Shown here one piece after another: positions 47,701-62,700 of a DNA stretch of 64,000 nucleotides. The DNA is from Nipponacmea schrenckii. Its lineage: Eukaryota > Mollusca > Gastropoda > Lottiidae. Below the pieces are notes generated by a model, which was given only the letters and a program-made list of their open reading frames with translations, was not told the origin of the DNA and did no database searches. The stretch is taken from assembly GCA_030562195.1 (NCBI GenBank), contig CM060199.1, positions 16,636,338-16,700,337 on the forward strand, given 5' to 3'. The stretch's first letter is position 1, and each line of letters starts with the position of its first letter. The position numbers and the translations under genes were made by a program.

Positions 47701-50700
47701 TAAATTTTTCAGCTGATATACTTGACTCAATTCTATAAAAAATAATATAGAACTACGAATTGGAATGCAAACGTTTTATTTCAAAATTTTGATAAAGCAA
47801 AGTCAATACATAACTTGGTATCCGCTTCAATTGGCATGGAGTTGAAACGCTCATATTGAGAAATTCACTACTTGCAGTAGCTATTTACTCAATGGACACT
47901 GAACCCGACTACAAGGGTCAATGTAAAAACCAAAGTTAGCTAGAATAAAAAAAAAACACGAGCAACGGATAACAATGGTGGTTGGTATACTCCATCAAAT
48001 TTACAATAGGCAATTAAAATTGAAAAGTCGAAAATGAAATGTTAACTCGGGACTTTTCACCCAGGTGGAAAGTATTATCACCCCGGTGAATAGTCGAAAA
48101 TTAAATGTTAACTCGGGACTTTTCAGCCAGGTGGAAAGTATATTCACCCCGGTGAAAAGTCGAAAATCAAATGTTAACTCGGGACTTTAAAACCCAGGTG
48201 GAAAGTATATTCACCCCGGTGAAAAATCGAAAATGAAATGTTAACTCGGGACTTTTCACCCAGGTGGAAAGCATATTCACCCCGGTGAAAAGTCGAAAAT
48301 TAAATGTTAACTCGGGACTTTTCACCCAGGTGGAAAGATACTTCACCCAATTCGGTGAAAAGTCGAAAATTAAATGTTAACTCGGGATTTTTCACCCAGG
48401 TGGAAAGTATATTCACCCCGGTGAAAAGTCGAAAATTAAATGTTAACTCGGGACTTTTCACCCAGGTGGAAAGTATATTCACCCCGGTGAAAAGTCGAAA
48501 ATTAAATGTTAACTCGGGACTTTTCACCCAGGTGGAAAGTATATTCACCCCGGTGAAAAGTCAAGTTAAAAATGTAAAAGTAAAAATCTCTACCATATTA
48601 GAAAAATTTCATATTGTTAATTTGATGGCGTTAACCAGCCACCGTAGATTGAAAAGGCCAACCGTCAAAACAGATCCAACAGGAAGTAAGAAAGTATGAA
48701 CAAGCAACTGAGGCCGGACATCATTTCTAAAGAACCCCATGTAATACTTCATTGAAATGCCAATGGTCACGTCATGCAGAAGCAAATGGACAACCAGGCT
48801 TGTTTCTTCTCTTATTGATAATATGACGAAAAATCCTTAATAACGCCACAAAGTGAACAAAAAAAAGAGTACAATGGGAAGAACACATCTCTTGTAATAT
48901 TAAAGCTGGCTCCTGAAATAAAAATTTACTGTTTCAATTTTGATAGGAGTGGTTAATCTCTCAATTGAATAAAATACAGCAACTATCTAGCAAAACAAGT
49001 ATCTATGTCAATGAATGGTGGATCGGACTGACTAATAGACATGATGGTAAAGGGTTCATATGGACAGATGGTACACAGATGAACACCAGTTTAATGTATG
49101 TACTATTTACTTGTCAGTTATGAGTCTTAAACCTTCATATTAATTGACGAGCATTTTCCCCTATCTTTTGCATTCCATTCCAGTAGAAGCCATATTTAAT
49201 TCCGGTGTTACCCTTTTCGACTGAATACCGACCATGAATGTTCATTTGATAACACATTTCAGAACTTGGGACAGTGAACCAGAAACCGAAACCGATAAGC
49301 AAGTTTGTGGTAGAATTCAAAATCTTGAATTTAATGCTGTAAAGTGTACCTTATGGAGACACTTTATTTGTGAGAGATCGAAAGGTATTTTCCATTACAA
49401 CTCTTTAGCATTAAATTATAAAATATCGGATTCTATTTGAAGTGGATATGTGTGTACATAAAAACCCGAATATTAAAGAAGATGGGTGGCAATGGTTTCG
49501 TTTTTTTCTTGCAGCTCGAACTTGAATTTCTTTTAATAAGATGATAACATTATTTATTGCATAACATTATTAACTGGTGTTTTTGAATTTTCAGATATAC
49601 CGTTAAAATGTGAAATTGATGAAGGTTGGACGAGTTTAAATGATAAATGTTATAAAGTTTTTGATAATAAAAGAACCTATAAGGGATCAGGGTAAATTAT
49701 GTCATTCATATCGTCAGATAGGGGCTAGTTCTTCGGAAAAACGTTCCAAATTGTTGTTGAACACTCGTAAACTTGCTGTGAACATGGAGTGTTTGTTCAC
49801 TAATTACAATATCCCTTGCAAAACATTAAGAAGCTAAAAGTCATGATTTATAAAGAGGTCCTGAAAACAGACCCACCAAAACAATTTTTAAACAGATTTA
49901 AAAATCAACCAAGCCTTCAAATCACACATTTTGAGGCTTAGAAATGGCTTTAAATGTGATATGAATGCTTTGTTGAAATATTTCAACCTTTTGGAAAAAT
50001 CTTCTTATAAAGTCGATGTAGAGATTCTAAATTTTGTATTAAGAAAAAAAACTAAATTCGTGTATTTTTTCCAGGTAAGTACTACACGTAGTTTTGTGTG
50101 CTCATAGTTGTGTGATCTTTATTACAGGGTAAAATGTCAGCTTTCTGATGCGACATTAGCTACTGTTCCCGACGACTCAACACAAACGTTTATCTGGGGT
50201 CTGGTAAAAAAGTATGGGGCGAATATTTGGATAGGTCTGTCTAGAGTCAAGCAAGGTGAACAGTATAATTGGCAATGGATCAATGGAACGGATCTTATCC
50301 CTGATAAAGCATACTGGAAAGATGGACAACCCACTCAAGAATCTTTAAAGTAAGTACGACCTGATTCAACACTATTACACCATCGTATCCGGGCTTTATA
50401 ATGTGTAAATACAATCCCCATTTTAAAATTCAAGAAAGTCTGAAGTGTCTGAAATCTGACAGGATTTTCACGGACCAAATTATTTTGGAAAGCTGTTATG
50501 AATGCTTGAGAACGCATTACGTTTTTTTATATTAAGAAGATTTATTTGAAAGTACATGTTGAGATACATATTCCAGAACGTCTAATGGATCGTGTGTTCA
50601 AATGGTAACTGGACCAACTATAAAAAGGAAGCTGTCCTGGCAACCAAATGATTGCTCGGATATAAAGGGATTCGTGTGCCAAAAACCACAGGGTAAAATA

Positions 50701-53700
50701 CTTTAATTTATAAGAGATAGCGTAAGAAGTGGACAATCCATGGTTCGAAAAAATAAAATTACCGAATATGTTCGCAATATTCTAGTATTTTTAGCCACAT
50801 TCATTCCCGAATCAGTTTATTCCCATTCATTTGACGTTAATGGACAATGTCTCTAAGGGCTTTCATGGGGAACAACATGTTGTCGAGCGTGTTTTTATAC
50901 AAATTGAGCACATTGGAAAACAAAAACTGGTGCCCCTTCTCTTATTCTTTAATGTGGTCTCATGATTTTTATAATCGAATTCATGTATATTTCATATAGG
51001 TGTTTGTGAACCAGGTTGGTTGATACACCAGACTAATTGTTACCAGATCAACACTAAACCTATACTATCATGGGACAGAGCTAACTCCTACTGTGCAGCT
51101 CAAAGAGGATCATTACTGAAAATCAATTCGTAAGTATTACACTGACATTATATTTATAGATGTTTTGAAAGATATTGATATAGATTGTATCCTGGTTAAA
51201 CACAAACGCAAATTGGAGCAACCGCGAAACCAATAAAATGAAATGAATGGAGCTTTATGTCCAGGTACATTAGCTTACTCTTTTTGCAATTTCTGTCTGT
51301 TGATATCTTTAAGGTGCACATCCTGTACACGAGGCCTTTTTCCCCTTGAACCAACAGCCCTGATAGAGGGGAACCGAGTTGAAAAATCCGAAAGTTCTGC
51401 TAAACTCAAAGAGATGTATACCTAGGATATTCGCAGCTATAAAACATTTAACAGAAAAACAGATTCCCATGACCTCCAGCAGAAACCTGATCTTAAAGCA
51501 TTCATTTTCTTAATAAAAAAAATATATGTTGCATATGAACTATAAATAACCTATTCTTGCTCAGATTGTCACTGGTTTAAATACTATCTAACCTCTTAAA
51601 GATATTAGTATGCCTTTATTGCCCTTTCAGTGCTGCCGATCAACTGTATGTAAATGATAATATATTGAGTATTCTAAAACCTGGTTCTGGTGGCATCTGG
51701 TTTGGAGCTGTAGGTAAGTCGAACATTTATGATGGTATTGTCACCTTAGACCAGGCCGTCTCAACTGGCGGCGCGCGCTACTTATGACGCATTTCACGCG
51801 GACATATAATTCCTAGAAACGCTACTGCTTACACCCCATTTTTCGCCTACTATTTTGACCAAAGTGGTGCTTCAGGAAATCATCTTGAGAAGGCCTGCAT
51901 AGACCTTCTTGCTTTCTTTTGGTAAAAAAAAGCCCAAATTTCATTCTCTTGTAAATATCGTTAGCCAAATACGATGGCTCCCATGGTTCGGGAGATTTCT
52001 GGTCTCAATCTTTGAAGTTCAGGTGAACTTCTGATATTTCAGTTGACGATTTAGATATGTCATTATGTCTGCTTTCGATGAGCGTGTTTCTCTTCCACAG
52101 TTTCCGATACCACCACCATACTGAGTGTGGCCCTTTCCGAGTGGAGATACGATATACTAAAACGAGTTGAATCTTGTTCTAAACTATATATGGCTGGCTG
52201 GTGGCAAGCGTTTTGTTACTCGTGTTGAACATCTTATACACCACGTCACTGAGCTATTATCCTTCCGTACAGTTAAAATAATGATTCAATATATATAACA
52301 AAAGTTTTAAATGAATTGTCCATATTATGTCACTACTGCAATGAGGCTAATCCGTGGTAAAGGTCCATTTTCAACTCACCGACTAACATACCAAACTAGG
52401 ATTTAATTCTAAAACGTCTGCATGCAAAATTTCGCATTCTATGGATGTGAATGTTTATCATGCGAGTGAGTTTTCTTTTATCATTTTAGATGATGGTAAA
52501 AATGGTCCATTCAAATGGAGTGATGGTATGGATATTCCTAAAGCCAATAAAAATTGGGCCAATGCCTACCCTACTAATATAGCAGACAAGAGAGATTGTG
52601 GTTACATTGATAATAGTAAGGACGTTGTAATATATTTTCAGTATATTGAATAATAAGCTTTTGATGAGATTTCAATTCGAATGTAAATACTTTACAAGCC
52701 CAATGTGGCCAGGTGGAGGTACTATTACTAATAAATCAATGGTCGGTTTGGTACCTCAGTCAACCTCTAAAAACTGGATGGATATTTGCATTAAGTTTAA
52801 ACTGTCCGAATTCTAAACAAAAAAAAAACAGGTTTCAGTCTATGGTCTCATTCGACCAACAATATAGTCTATATATTATCTATATGACACTTAAATGATA
52901 TAGGTTCGATTTCTATCGAAAACCAAAAACATACCCTTACGTTTCCTAAAAATAAATATATGTCATGTTTTGTTATCCAGATGATTTAAATGGAAAATGG
53001 CAGACATCAACTGATTGCTCCCAACCTAAGGCATTTGTGTGTCAGATACCCGTTAATCAAAGGGTCCGAAAAGTTACAATTCCTCCGGGTAAGAACAAAT
53101 TTCAAGCCAATTAGATTTTGGGGATATATTTGACTTTATTTGTTAAGGTGCATCTCTCCCTCTTCATCGGAGTACAAGTTACGTGTTTTACCGCACCACA
53201 CTCTCTATTTCGGTGAAATGGAAATAAAACAGTTTTAGAACAAAACTGTCGATTCTAACGAAATGAAACAAACCACTTACTTATGTCTTTCTAAAAGATG
53301 GACGATATTCGTAGTGACTGAACCGTGATATTTTCACATGAAAAATGGCGACCGTAACTTCAAATAGCCTCTGACGCCCAGACTATTCATAATTACGAAT
53401 AGAATATACATTTTTCACTAATGCAGTTAGGCAATAATATAACAACCGCTCACAGAAGGTGCCGTTATGGAAGACTATTTAGTTGTCGTAGTAGTTAGTA
53501 CATGATGGTATGTGAGTTGGTTTATTGGAATAATTCTGTACTGTCGATTTGGTAGTTGAGTTTCAGCCTGATCAAAAAATTAAATACCCCTGCATACATT
53601 GATTTATTACAGAAACGTTCAACTGTGCAGATGGATGGAGTGTGTTTGGTCAGTATTGCTATATGTTTAATGATACAGATGTTAGTTGGACGAATGCTAG

Positions 53701-56700
53701 AGCTGCATGTCAGTCTGTGGGTGCTGATTTGATACGTATTGATAATGACGATCTACAGTCATTTATAACTGGTAAGTGAGAGTAGATTTTGAACTTGAGG
53801 GTTACCATCCATCTTCCATATGACGATTGAGCTTTCCCATTTAGAACGTTTCAGCCAACCCTTAGGCTTTAAGTTGGATATCCTCAGATATATAGCGCTA
53901 CAAACATGAGCAAATATTGTTTTCTGCCTTTTACAAACATACAAACAATTACATCCGTTCAAGAAACATTAACATAATGCATACTGCATGAGTCTTACAT
54001 TTGCTGTCTGAAAATGTAAGTAAGCCGTCGAATGTAAAAAAAATGTTCGGGTATAAAGGTTTCAGTAAATGAAATGATTTAATTCAGATGAAGTAAGGAA
54101 GAATAGAGGAGATTATTGGATTGGATTACATGATAGACCTGCCGAGGGGAAATATGTCTGGCTTGATGAAGCTACTGAGGTAAAAAAAATTGTCATTTTC
54201 GGAAGATTTGAAGAGAGGTGATTGTTTTCAAGCATTCTTAAAGTACTACTCCCTCCCCCCCCCAAAGTCATATAGTCCTTACCGTCTTAATATTAACTTT
54301 CCAGTTTCATGTGTTATTCCCAGAATAAATTTTCGATGTCTAATATTTCCGGTAATCTTATCAAATTCAGCTTTATCGCAATTAAAGAAAATTTAGGGTT
54401 ACATCAATTTCACTGATAGTCAGGGTTTATGACACCATATTTATCGCAGAATCTCACATTGCAATGAATAAAGAGTACCAAGTGTTTGATTAAAAAATGG
54501 CTTTTTATCATAAAATTGGAATTCATAATAAGATTCTTTACTTTGTACACAGCCACTGGCCGGCCACAAAAATTGGCCAGACAACAAATAGGGACGAAGC
54601 CCTAACTCAAATTGAGCAGCGCCACTTGTCGTCATAATGATATCGTTCTCAAGAAATGCGAGAAATATTTTTCAACATTTGTTCGGTAAACTTCATTCGG
54701 CGTTATGAAGTGGGCATTATTAGTTCGGCTTGATCGTTAATTTGTTCAGTAATATTCTGTATTCGAATGATAAATTTTTAACAACAAATTATGAATTTAG
54801 CAAACAAATGTCAAATTAAGTGTACAAATGTTGACTTTACTGTACTAATCTTTGACACCGAATTACTCATTAAGAATGATACATATCAACAATGTGAACT
54901 AGTTAATAATGAAGCAAATAAGGCCATGTTTGCATGCGTCATGAAAACAAACAGCGTGAATTTTCAATTTAGTGCTACTATTTGTTACGTCCAAGGACAT
55001 TTTGTGAAAGGTGTAAAATAGCTGACCTTCAAATGAAGACATTCATGTTATATAAAGAAACGGAACATTGAATTAAAAAGGAGAATATGTAAACCATTTC
55101 ATAATTTGCATATGACATAAGCACGAGTAATGTATATGTATACTTTCAGACAGACTAAGCATATACGGTATTTCTGTTCTGCAGGATGTTTTCAAGAATT
55201 GGGCAACTGGTCAACCTAACAATGTGGGTGGAAATGAGAATTGTATATATGTTGCTGGAACACGAGGCAACTCAAAAATGGGAAAATGGTATGATTATCG
55301 ATGCAGCATGAAACTAAATTTTATCTGTCAAAAACGTGCAGGTCAGTCACAAGAGTCAAATTGTTTTCGATTTCTATTTATTAGCGTATAATGGTATACC
55401 TGTTGAAAAGTCTCTTGGCTAATTCTTCAATTATATGTGGTATGAGTCATTCTATAGACGAATATGTGCACCTAGTGGGGAGCTAAATATCAATAGTCAA
55501 ACCTGATAGTTCGGAGGGGCAAGTAATATATCCGAAGGGGCAATGGTCTTAGTTAAAGTAATGAAATTGGTCATTGTCAGATTTTTGTCCAGGGGGCTAA
55601 ATACTGTAGGCGTGGCGAACATATTAAACCAATTATTATCATAAGGTCACTAAGGTCAACACAAATCAAACTCGGTTGACTTGATTTTAAGAAAGTGGAC
55701 CTATGCAGATCAAGAAATAGAAAAGCAACCTACGAAATAGAGCTCTTTTAATTTCAAACTGTGAATCTTGTGCCTTGTTCCGAACCCCGCATACATAATT
55801 TTGACTCTGAAGACGAAGTAGAAAAACACACAGAACAAACCGAAACAGCATAAGCATACAATTTATGTCTATTTCAGATAACTCTGGATTTACAACTCCT
55901 ACCCCAACCATGGCATGTAAGCTAATTTATATTTCGGAAATAAAAACCACCACAATCACAAATTGGTTCTGGATTCAAAAGACGTCTAGTTGTCAAATCA
56001 CATAGTGGCTCCCCTAGAATCTTCTAAATGAGTTTAGTTATTCTGCAATCGTCAGCATTAAGTTTTTTTTGGCACGATTGTCTTTATGGAAGACCTCTAT
56101 ACTCATATTTGCTCTTGGGACCTAAAAACGTAAATCTAATCTGTGTTTTTTTTAATTCTAATCGATTTCAATCTTTGTTCGGTAATCTTTCCAGCTCTTT
56201 TTAACCCTAAATGTGGTTTATTTTGGGAAGATAACCCCCATTCACCATATTGTTATCAGTTTCAAGAAGAACTGTTATCATGGTATGATGCTTCTGATAC
56301 TTGTAAAAACCGCGGTGGAAAGCTAGCCAGTATAACATCCATACAGGAACAATATTATATTTCTGGTAGGTACCTATAACAATAAGTATTAGTGGGTGAA
56401 AGGTGCTAGGCAGACTCTCGGATGTACTGGCACATCCATCAGATTTGTTTTTACTTTGTAGAGGATTTGCACCATTTGAACAACTCGGTTCAGTGGGAAA
56501 TATTTTACTTGTAGTTATGTTCTTCAGGAAAACAGGCGGAGTTCTCAATTTAAACCAGAATGACTTACCACAAAGTCTTCGAATTCTTGTGTTTTATTTT
56601 GTTTTTAAAGCTTTATATATTTCCCTTTGTGGACTTTTGTTTCTCGGGTGTACCGAAAGTAGAGATTACAGAAGAGATCTGATTTTAAAGAACTTCATTA

Positions 56701-59700
56701 TGTTTTATAGGTCGTATAAAGGGTATGAAAACTATGAGTATGTGGCTAGGCGCAAGTGATTCAAGTTTAACAAGAGGTTGGAGATGGGATGATGGTTCGC
56801 CATTTGCTTTCCTCAACTGGGACGCAGGTATGATAATGTGATTATGATCCATGTGATTACTATATCATTATATACCGTTGGGTACAAGACTGTGCGACCA
56901 GGTGGCTCGTGTGGTATTTTGTTTTGACACAGATTGTAGGCCAATTTCCGATTTGCACACCAACAATTATTAGGCAAGTTTTAGCCTGTCTGTATTTTGA
57001 AATTTCACAAGCCAAGAAGAGGACGTATGCCAAAAAAAATGTGTAACTAGATAGTGGGTGGAAGGCTTTGGATATTTTATATTAGACACAATTTCTGTCA
57101 AATTATGAAAATTATTTTAAGATTTTCATAATCGTTTTTTTCTATTTGAATTACCTTATTTATACAGGTGAACCAAACAATAAACGTGGTAAAGAAAATT
57201 GTGCTTCGATGTTTGTATATACTTCTAGATGGGTAGATTATGATTGTAATAGACGAAGTGGTTATATCTGTAAGAAAATGGGTAAGGATTTATGTTGACA
57301 TATATTCTTGGTTCCCAGCCTTTAAGCTCTCATGTATTGAACTTTTATTCCTGGTAAACTGTGAATGAAATGAAGAATCATCCGGCTGTGTTATAACCTT
57401 AATTAAAATAGGTTATTTGACTTAGAATAAGTTTAATCAAAAGCAATTCAACAATGTCTTGAAATTTGTCTACTTTGGTGTTTGCTCGAATAACCAGAGA
57501 CAAGTCTACACTCTAAGGAATCATTGTTCAAGGCTATGTGTTTCTTCCTTTTAACCAGATTGTAAACTTGATACCGTATAGGAGTCTATGGTACAACTGA
57601 TATGAGATTTAAATCGAGAATATAATTCAGAAAATAGAGAATACAAGTATTCAGAAAGCAAGCGTTTGATCTATTAATCAGAACAGTCATGAATGTTAGC
57701 TAGTATTCTACATAAATCGACTTCAACACATCTTGGTGACCAAAACGAATATTTTCCATTGTATCTCAGTTACCAAAAATTCACCAACCCCAGTTTTTTT
57801 GGGTCGAACAAAACTTTACTTGTTGAATAATTCATAGAAATTTCGCTTCCGGAATCGAAGTTTTTTGGACCAAGATTGCTGATTTTTTGCTACTTAGATA
57901 CGAGTAATTCCGAACAAAATGTGACTCGTAGGTTGTGAATGTGCCGCATGATTAGACCAATTATCATCAATCAGTGTCATGAGCTTGAGTAACTTTTTGT
58001 TACCACTTTTCTATAATTACTGTTTCAGAAGTTTATTTTGAGCGTTTGTGGCTCTTTTTACCATGGAATTTATAGTAGTTTATTGTAAAGCAAAAAAGTT
58101 AGATTACATCGGAGAATCTGTTTTACAAAAAACGTGGTGATTGTTTTTAACCGGATACGTGTCAAACAGGAATTTTGATTTGGCATCTTCAGAAATACGG
58201 ATAAATCGAGAAAAAATAGGAAACGGAAGTAGGGTTTTATGCTAAATAGAAAGTATATTGTTAATGCAAAACTTAGAAAGATACGTTGCTTTAAAACCGT
58301 TGTGCATTTTTAGGTTCAATGGCATTAACAACAACCACCATGGCTCCAATAGTACCGACAAATATCCCAGGTATGTTTTTTTTGTTATTTTTTTGCTTTG
58401 TCTCTGATGTTCGTCCTCATGGTGTCATCGGCATCGACGGTTTGAGTTTGAGACCAGATTATAAGAATTCAAATTTAAGATTAAACTTTCGAGAGGTCGG
58501 GAAAAGGTGTTTCAACACGCTGAAATGCATGTTTATATAAAGGTTTCATTTAAAAAGGAAATTCCTATACCTCTAGTTCCTTAACCCCAATGTCCAAGAG
58601 AATTTATAATGTTTTTTATTAAACCGAGAACTCTTGCAACCATTTCCCGTCATGGTATCCCTGTAAATCCTAAAATGTCTTTAATCGGATCATGTCCCTA
58701 CTATCGCCAAAAAAAATTTAGCCACGTACAGGCAAAGTAGATGTTATTATGTCTGCCTGAACAACCTCTCCTGAATCCTTAAGCTGATTGCTATTTCAGC
58801 TGGGAAATATTACGGCTGTCCACCAGGTTATAAGGCATACAGACAATCTTGTTATTTGACTGTAAGAGATGCTAAAACCTGGTTAGAGTCAAGAGATTTC
58901 TGTCGGCGTAATGGGGGAGATTTAGCCAGTATTGCTGATATGGAAGAAAATAATTTTATTTTTAGCCAGACACCTGCATGTAAGTTTATCACATTATCTG
59001 ATCGGATTTAGCAGTCTAAGTTTCTGCCTCAATTTCAGCTATCTTTCATTTTTACACTGCTGCATTTCATTACTATACTGTCACAAACGCATATCTACAA
59101 GTCTATATCCCTTTCATATTTGTCTATTATAGATTCTTGTGCAAATATCCACTTCAATGACACACAGTGTGAGTCCTGGGCGAAGAGAGGAGAATGTAAA
59201 AAGAATCCTATCTGGATGTCAAAGAATTGTCGACGTGATTGTAACATGTGTAATACGAAATGTGAAGACAAACATAGATATTGTGCGTATTGGGCCAAAA
59301 CGAACGAATGCACGAAGAATCCAAGCTATATGTTATTTAATTGTACACAATCCTGTGAAGTTTGTGATGGTGGTAAGTGTTTAATTAATAGTAACATCCC
59401 CTTGATTTCGGTGTTGGTGATGATGAATTAGCTACAGCTACGAATTTATGCTATTTTATATTGTAAGAATTTCCAAATGAAGCATTAACCTCAAAAGGTA
59501 ACTATTTCAATTCATTAAATTTCTCTTCAAAGCAAATATAAACTTTTACCGGTGCTTTTGATATAATTCAAATTTACTTGCATTAATAATAATGATGAAA
59601 ATTATTTAATTAATACTGTTTGGGTATAATACTGTTTGGCTAAAATTCTATAAATTTGAAATTCAAAAATGTATAGAGATACAAATTTGAATATTACTTT

Positions 59701-62700
59701 CATTCCGCTGTACAAACCCTCCATACACGGATCGCTATTTACCCGGTTCTTTTCGTTATGTTGCCGACTTCTGTAACAAATTTACTGATATGCTATACAA
59801 TCTTCATTTGATATATATCTGTTGTTTATTTAGGTGAATCGGATGCTCTCTGGATTGGACTGAACGATAGGACTTCAACTATGATTACTAGAAAATTCAT
59901 GTGGACGGATGGATCATCCATTACATTTACCAATTGGGACAATGGAGAACCCAATAATTATCTGGGGAAACGTGAAAACTGCGTCAAAATGTATACCAAC
60001 GTAAGTTAATCGTCGATATGGACAATTTTATTCTATCGTTTGCAAAAGCTACTCCAGTTGTACAAGCTCGATATAAATTATTGAGACTTTTTTGGTTTCA
60101 AAGAAACATCAACGAAACACAATAAAAGATTAGGTTGTGAATAATGTTGTGTAGGCTACCAGTCCGAAAGGTCAAACGGCTTGACAATTTGTCTTTTGAA
60201 CGACAAAAGAGAATCCAAAAAGCACTTCCCACCGCCTCGTCACTTTATCATGAATAGCATTGATATTTTTCAGAAAGCAGTGTCACCAGGAGTATGGTCT
60301 GACGACGACTGTGATACACCATTGAATGGTTTTATTTGTAAAACAAAGAAATCTATCCAAGATGCTGTTACAACAAACGCTCTCTCTAGTGGTTGTCCTG
60401 ACGTAATTTCTTTTTCTTTTGAAATGACTACTTTAAAATATCCCAATAATCAGTTATCGAGACTAAATGTCTCTATGTTATATTTACATGTGTTGATCTT
60501 TCAAGTAATTGTCTGGCTGATCAACAATTACCTCAAATTATCAGACGTACGCCGATTCGCTCCAAAGACTAATTTACGATCAATGTTAATATGTGGTTCG
60601 CAAAAATTCAATTTTTATTTTAGGGCCAAATCGGTTATCATTCAAAGTGTTACAATTTCGTTTCTACGCCATTATCATGGCAAAATGCTGAGAAGAAATG
60701 TGTATCATTATCAGGTCATCTAGCTACAATTAATGATAGGTAAGCTTGTCACCTGGAACCAACCCCTTTTTTCAATTTCTCTCCCTTTTCCTTCAACTAA
60801 TGCCTTTCAATCCTCAACAAGCTCACACATTCCTCTATATAAACCCCCAAACCCCCTTATTTTATTCCTTTCATTTCATTCTCTTTCTTCTTATTTGTTC
60901 TTCATCTCTAGATATTTGGTCACAATAATAATTTTGGTTATCTCCTAATGAGCCCAAGTCAATTATAATGTTAGTGTTTTTTATGCGATTATCTAGATTT
61001 GTGCAGGCCTTCTTATCAGCAGAGTTAGTTAATAAAAAAGATGTTTACTGGATTGGATTATCAGATCAACAGCAACCTGGGACGTACCAATGGTCCAGTC
61101 AATCTAGTATACTGTATACAGCTTGGGATAGTTTCCATTCAGGTCGGTAATAAATAGCATCATCGAAATTAACATCGTTAGGAAAAGGGACAATCCGAAG
61201 AGGTGGTCGAATTGACAAGCCTAGTCCTGAAGTGATACCAGTTGTTTTGGAAAGGTGGACTGTTGAGTGATATGAAATAAATTCCCATAAAATGCACTTG
61301 TCTAGGTCATGAATTTAGAACTATATACTTTTTTGTGATGTTAATATTAGTTCAATTAAAATTAGAAAAAAAAGATCATTTTCTCGGCAACGGTTTCAAA
61401 CTGAAAACATGTTCTAATGTAAAAGTACAAATAATGAATTATAATTATCTAATCTAATCTATCTTGTTTTTGCAGTATGCTTATCATTTTGATTTATCCA
61501 CAGGAAATGAAAAATCTACGTGTGTTGGTATGAATACAAGCCATCCTATTGGTTTATGGACAAATGTAAATTGCAGTCAATCCGAACCCTTTATTTGTGA
61601 ATCTTTACGAGAAGGTTTCACAACGCCGGAAGTAACGACCGTTCCGACAACAGCATTCCACGTTTCATGTCCTACTGGATGGGTCGAATATCTGGATAAT
61701 TGCTATAAGGTACGTATTAAACTTTACGTTACTAAAATTGCTTAATAGACTTTCCTGGGGTTATATATATCCATTAAGTAAATATTTATGTAATTATCCA
61801 CTTCAGAGTTTTACAAACAGGAAATCGTGGTTAGATGCAAGACAGTATTGTTTAAATTTTGGTGGCGACCTAGCCAGTATACACAATGCTACAGCTCAGG
61901 ATGTTATTAAGTCAAGTTTCAACAGATTTCAATATAGATCTTCATATTGGATTGGATTAAATGACAAGGCTGTTGAAGGCAGTAAGTATCTTACCAAGAT
62001 CTTACTTTTACCCCGCTTGAAGATATTCAATTGGATTTCGAGAATCCAAATAAAATACATGACCGGAAATGACGTTCTAGTGAATGCAGCCGTCTAGAAT
62101 TGTATCTGTCTGTTCCTACTAAACCAATAAAAAAACTATCCTTATAGAAAAAGACATATATGTTGCACTACTCTTTGATGTTGCAAGATTCCACTATACA
62201 CCAACGCACATAACTTTACTGCTGGTCATTGTATTCGTTGTAGAACACGAATGGACAGATGGAACACCGGTAGAGTTTACCAGTTGGGGTAAAGATGAAC
62301 CTAATGATGTGAATGGTAGAGAAGATTGTGTTGAGGTGTCACAATATGGAATGAAATGGAATGATAACAATTGTTATATACTGAAAAATTTCATCTGCAT
62401 GATTGAAAGAGGTATGATTTACTTTACTAAAGATTCACTTTTCTATGGACTTAATTACTTCGTTGAACTTCAGATGATATTGATGCTTTTTATGACAACT
62501 TGCTCAAATCCAAACGGGAAACATCTTGACTTTCGTCTATAGCAAAACCTTATAAAATTCATCCATTCAGTAGGGTCTGTGAAATTTGATACTGAAACCA
62601 ATAACGGCCAAAACTAACCCAAGAAAACCTCCTTGTACGAGTACGGTTTTTATTTCAGGACAAAACATAAGTTTATCAACTGCTCAACCTGTTAGCACAG

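Noticed and set aside
51243..51425. 60-codon frame in a lectin intron
   Set aside because: No homology or splice signals were seen; treated as chance.
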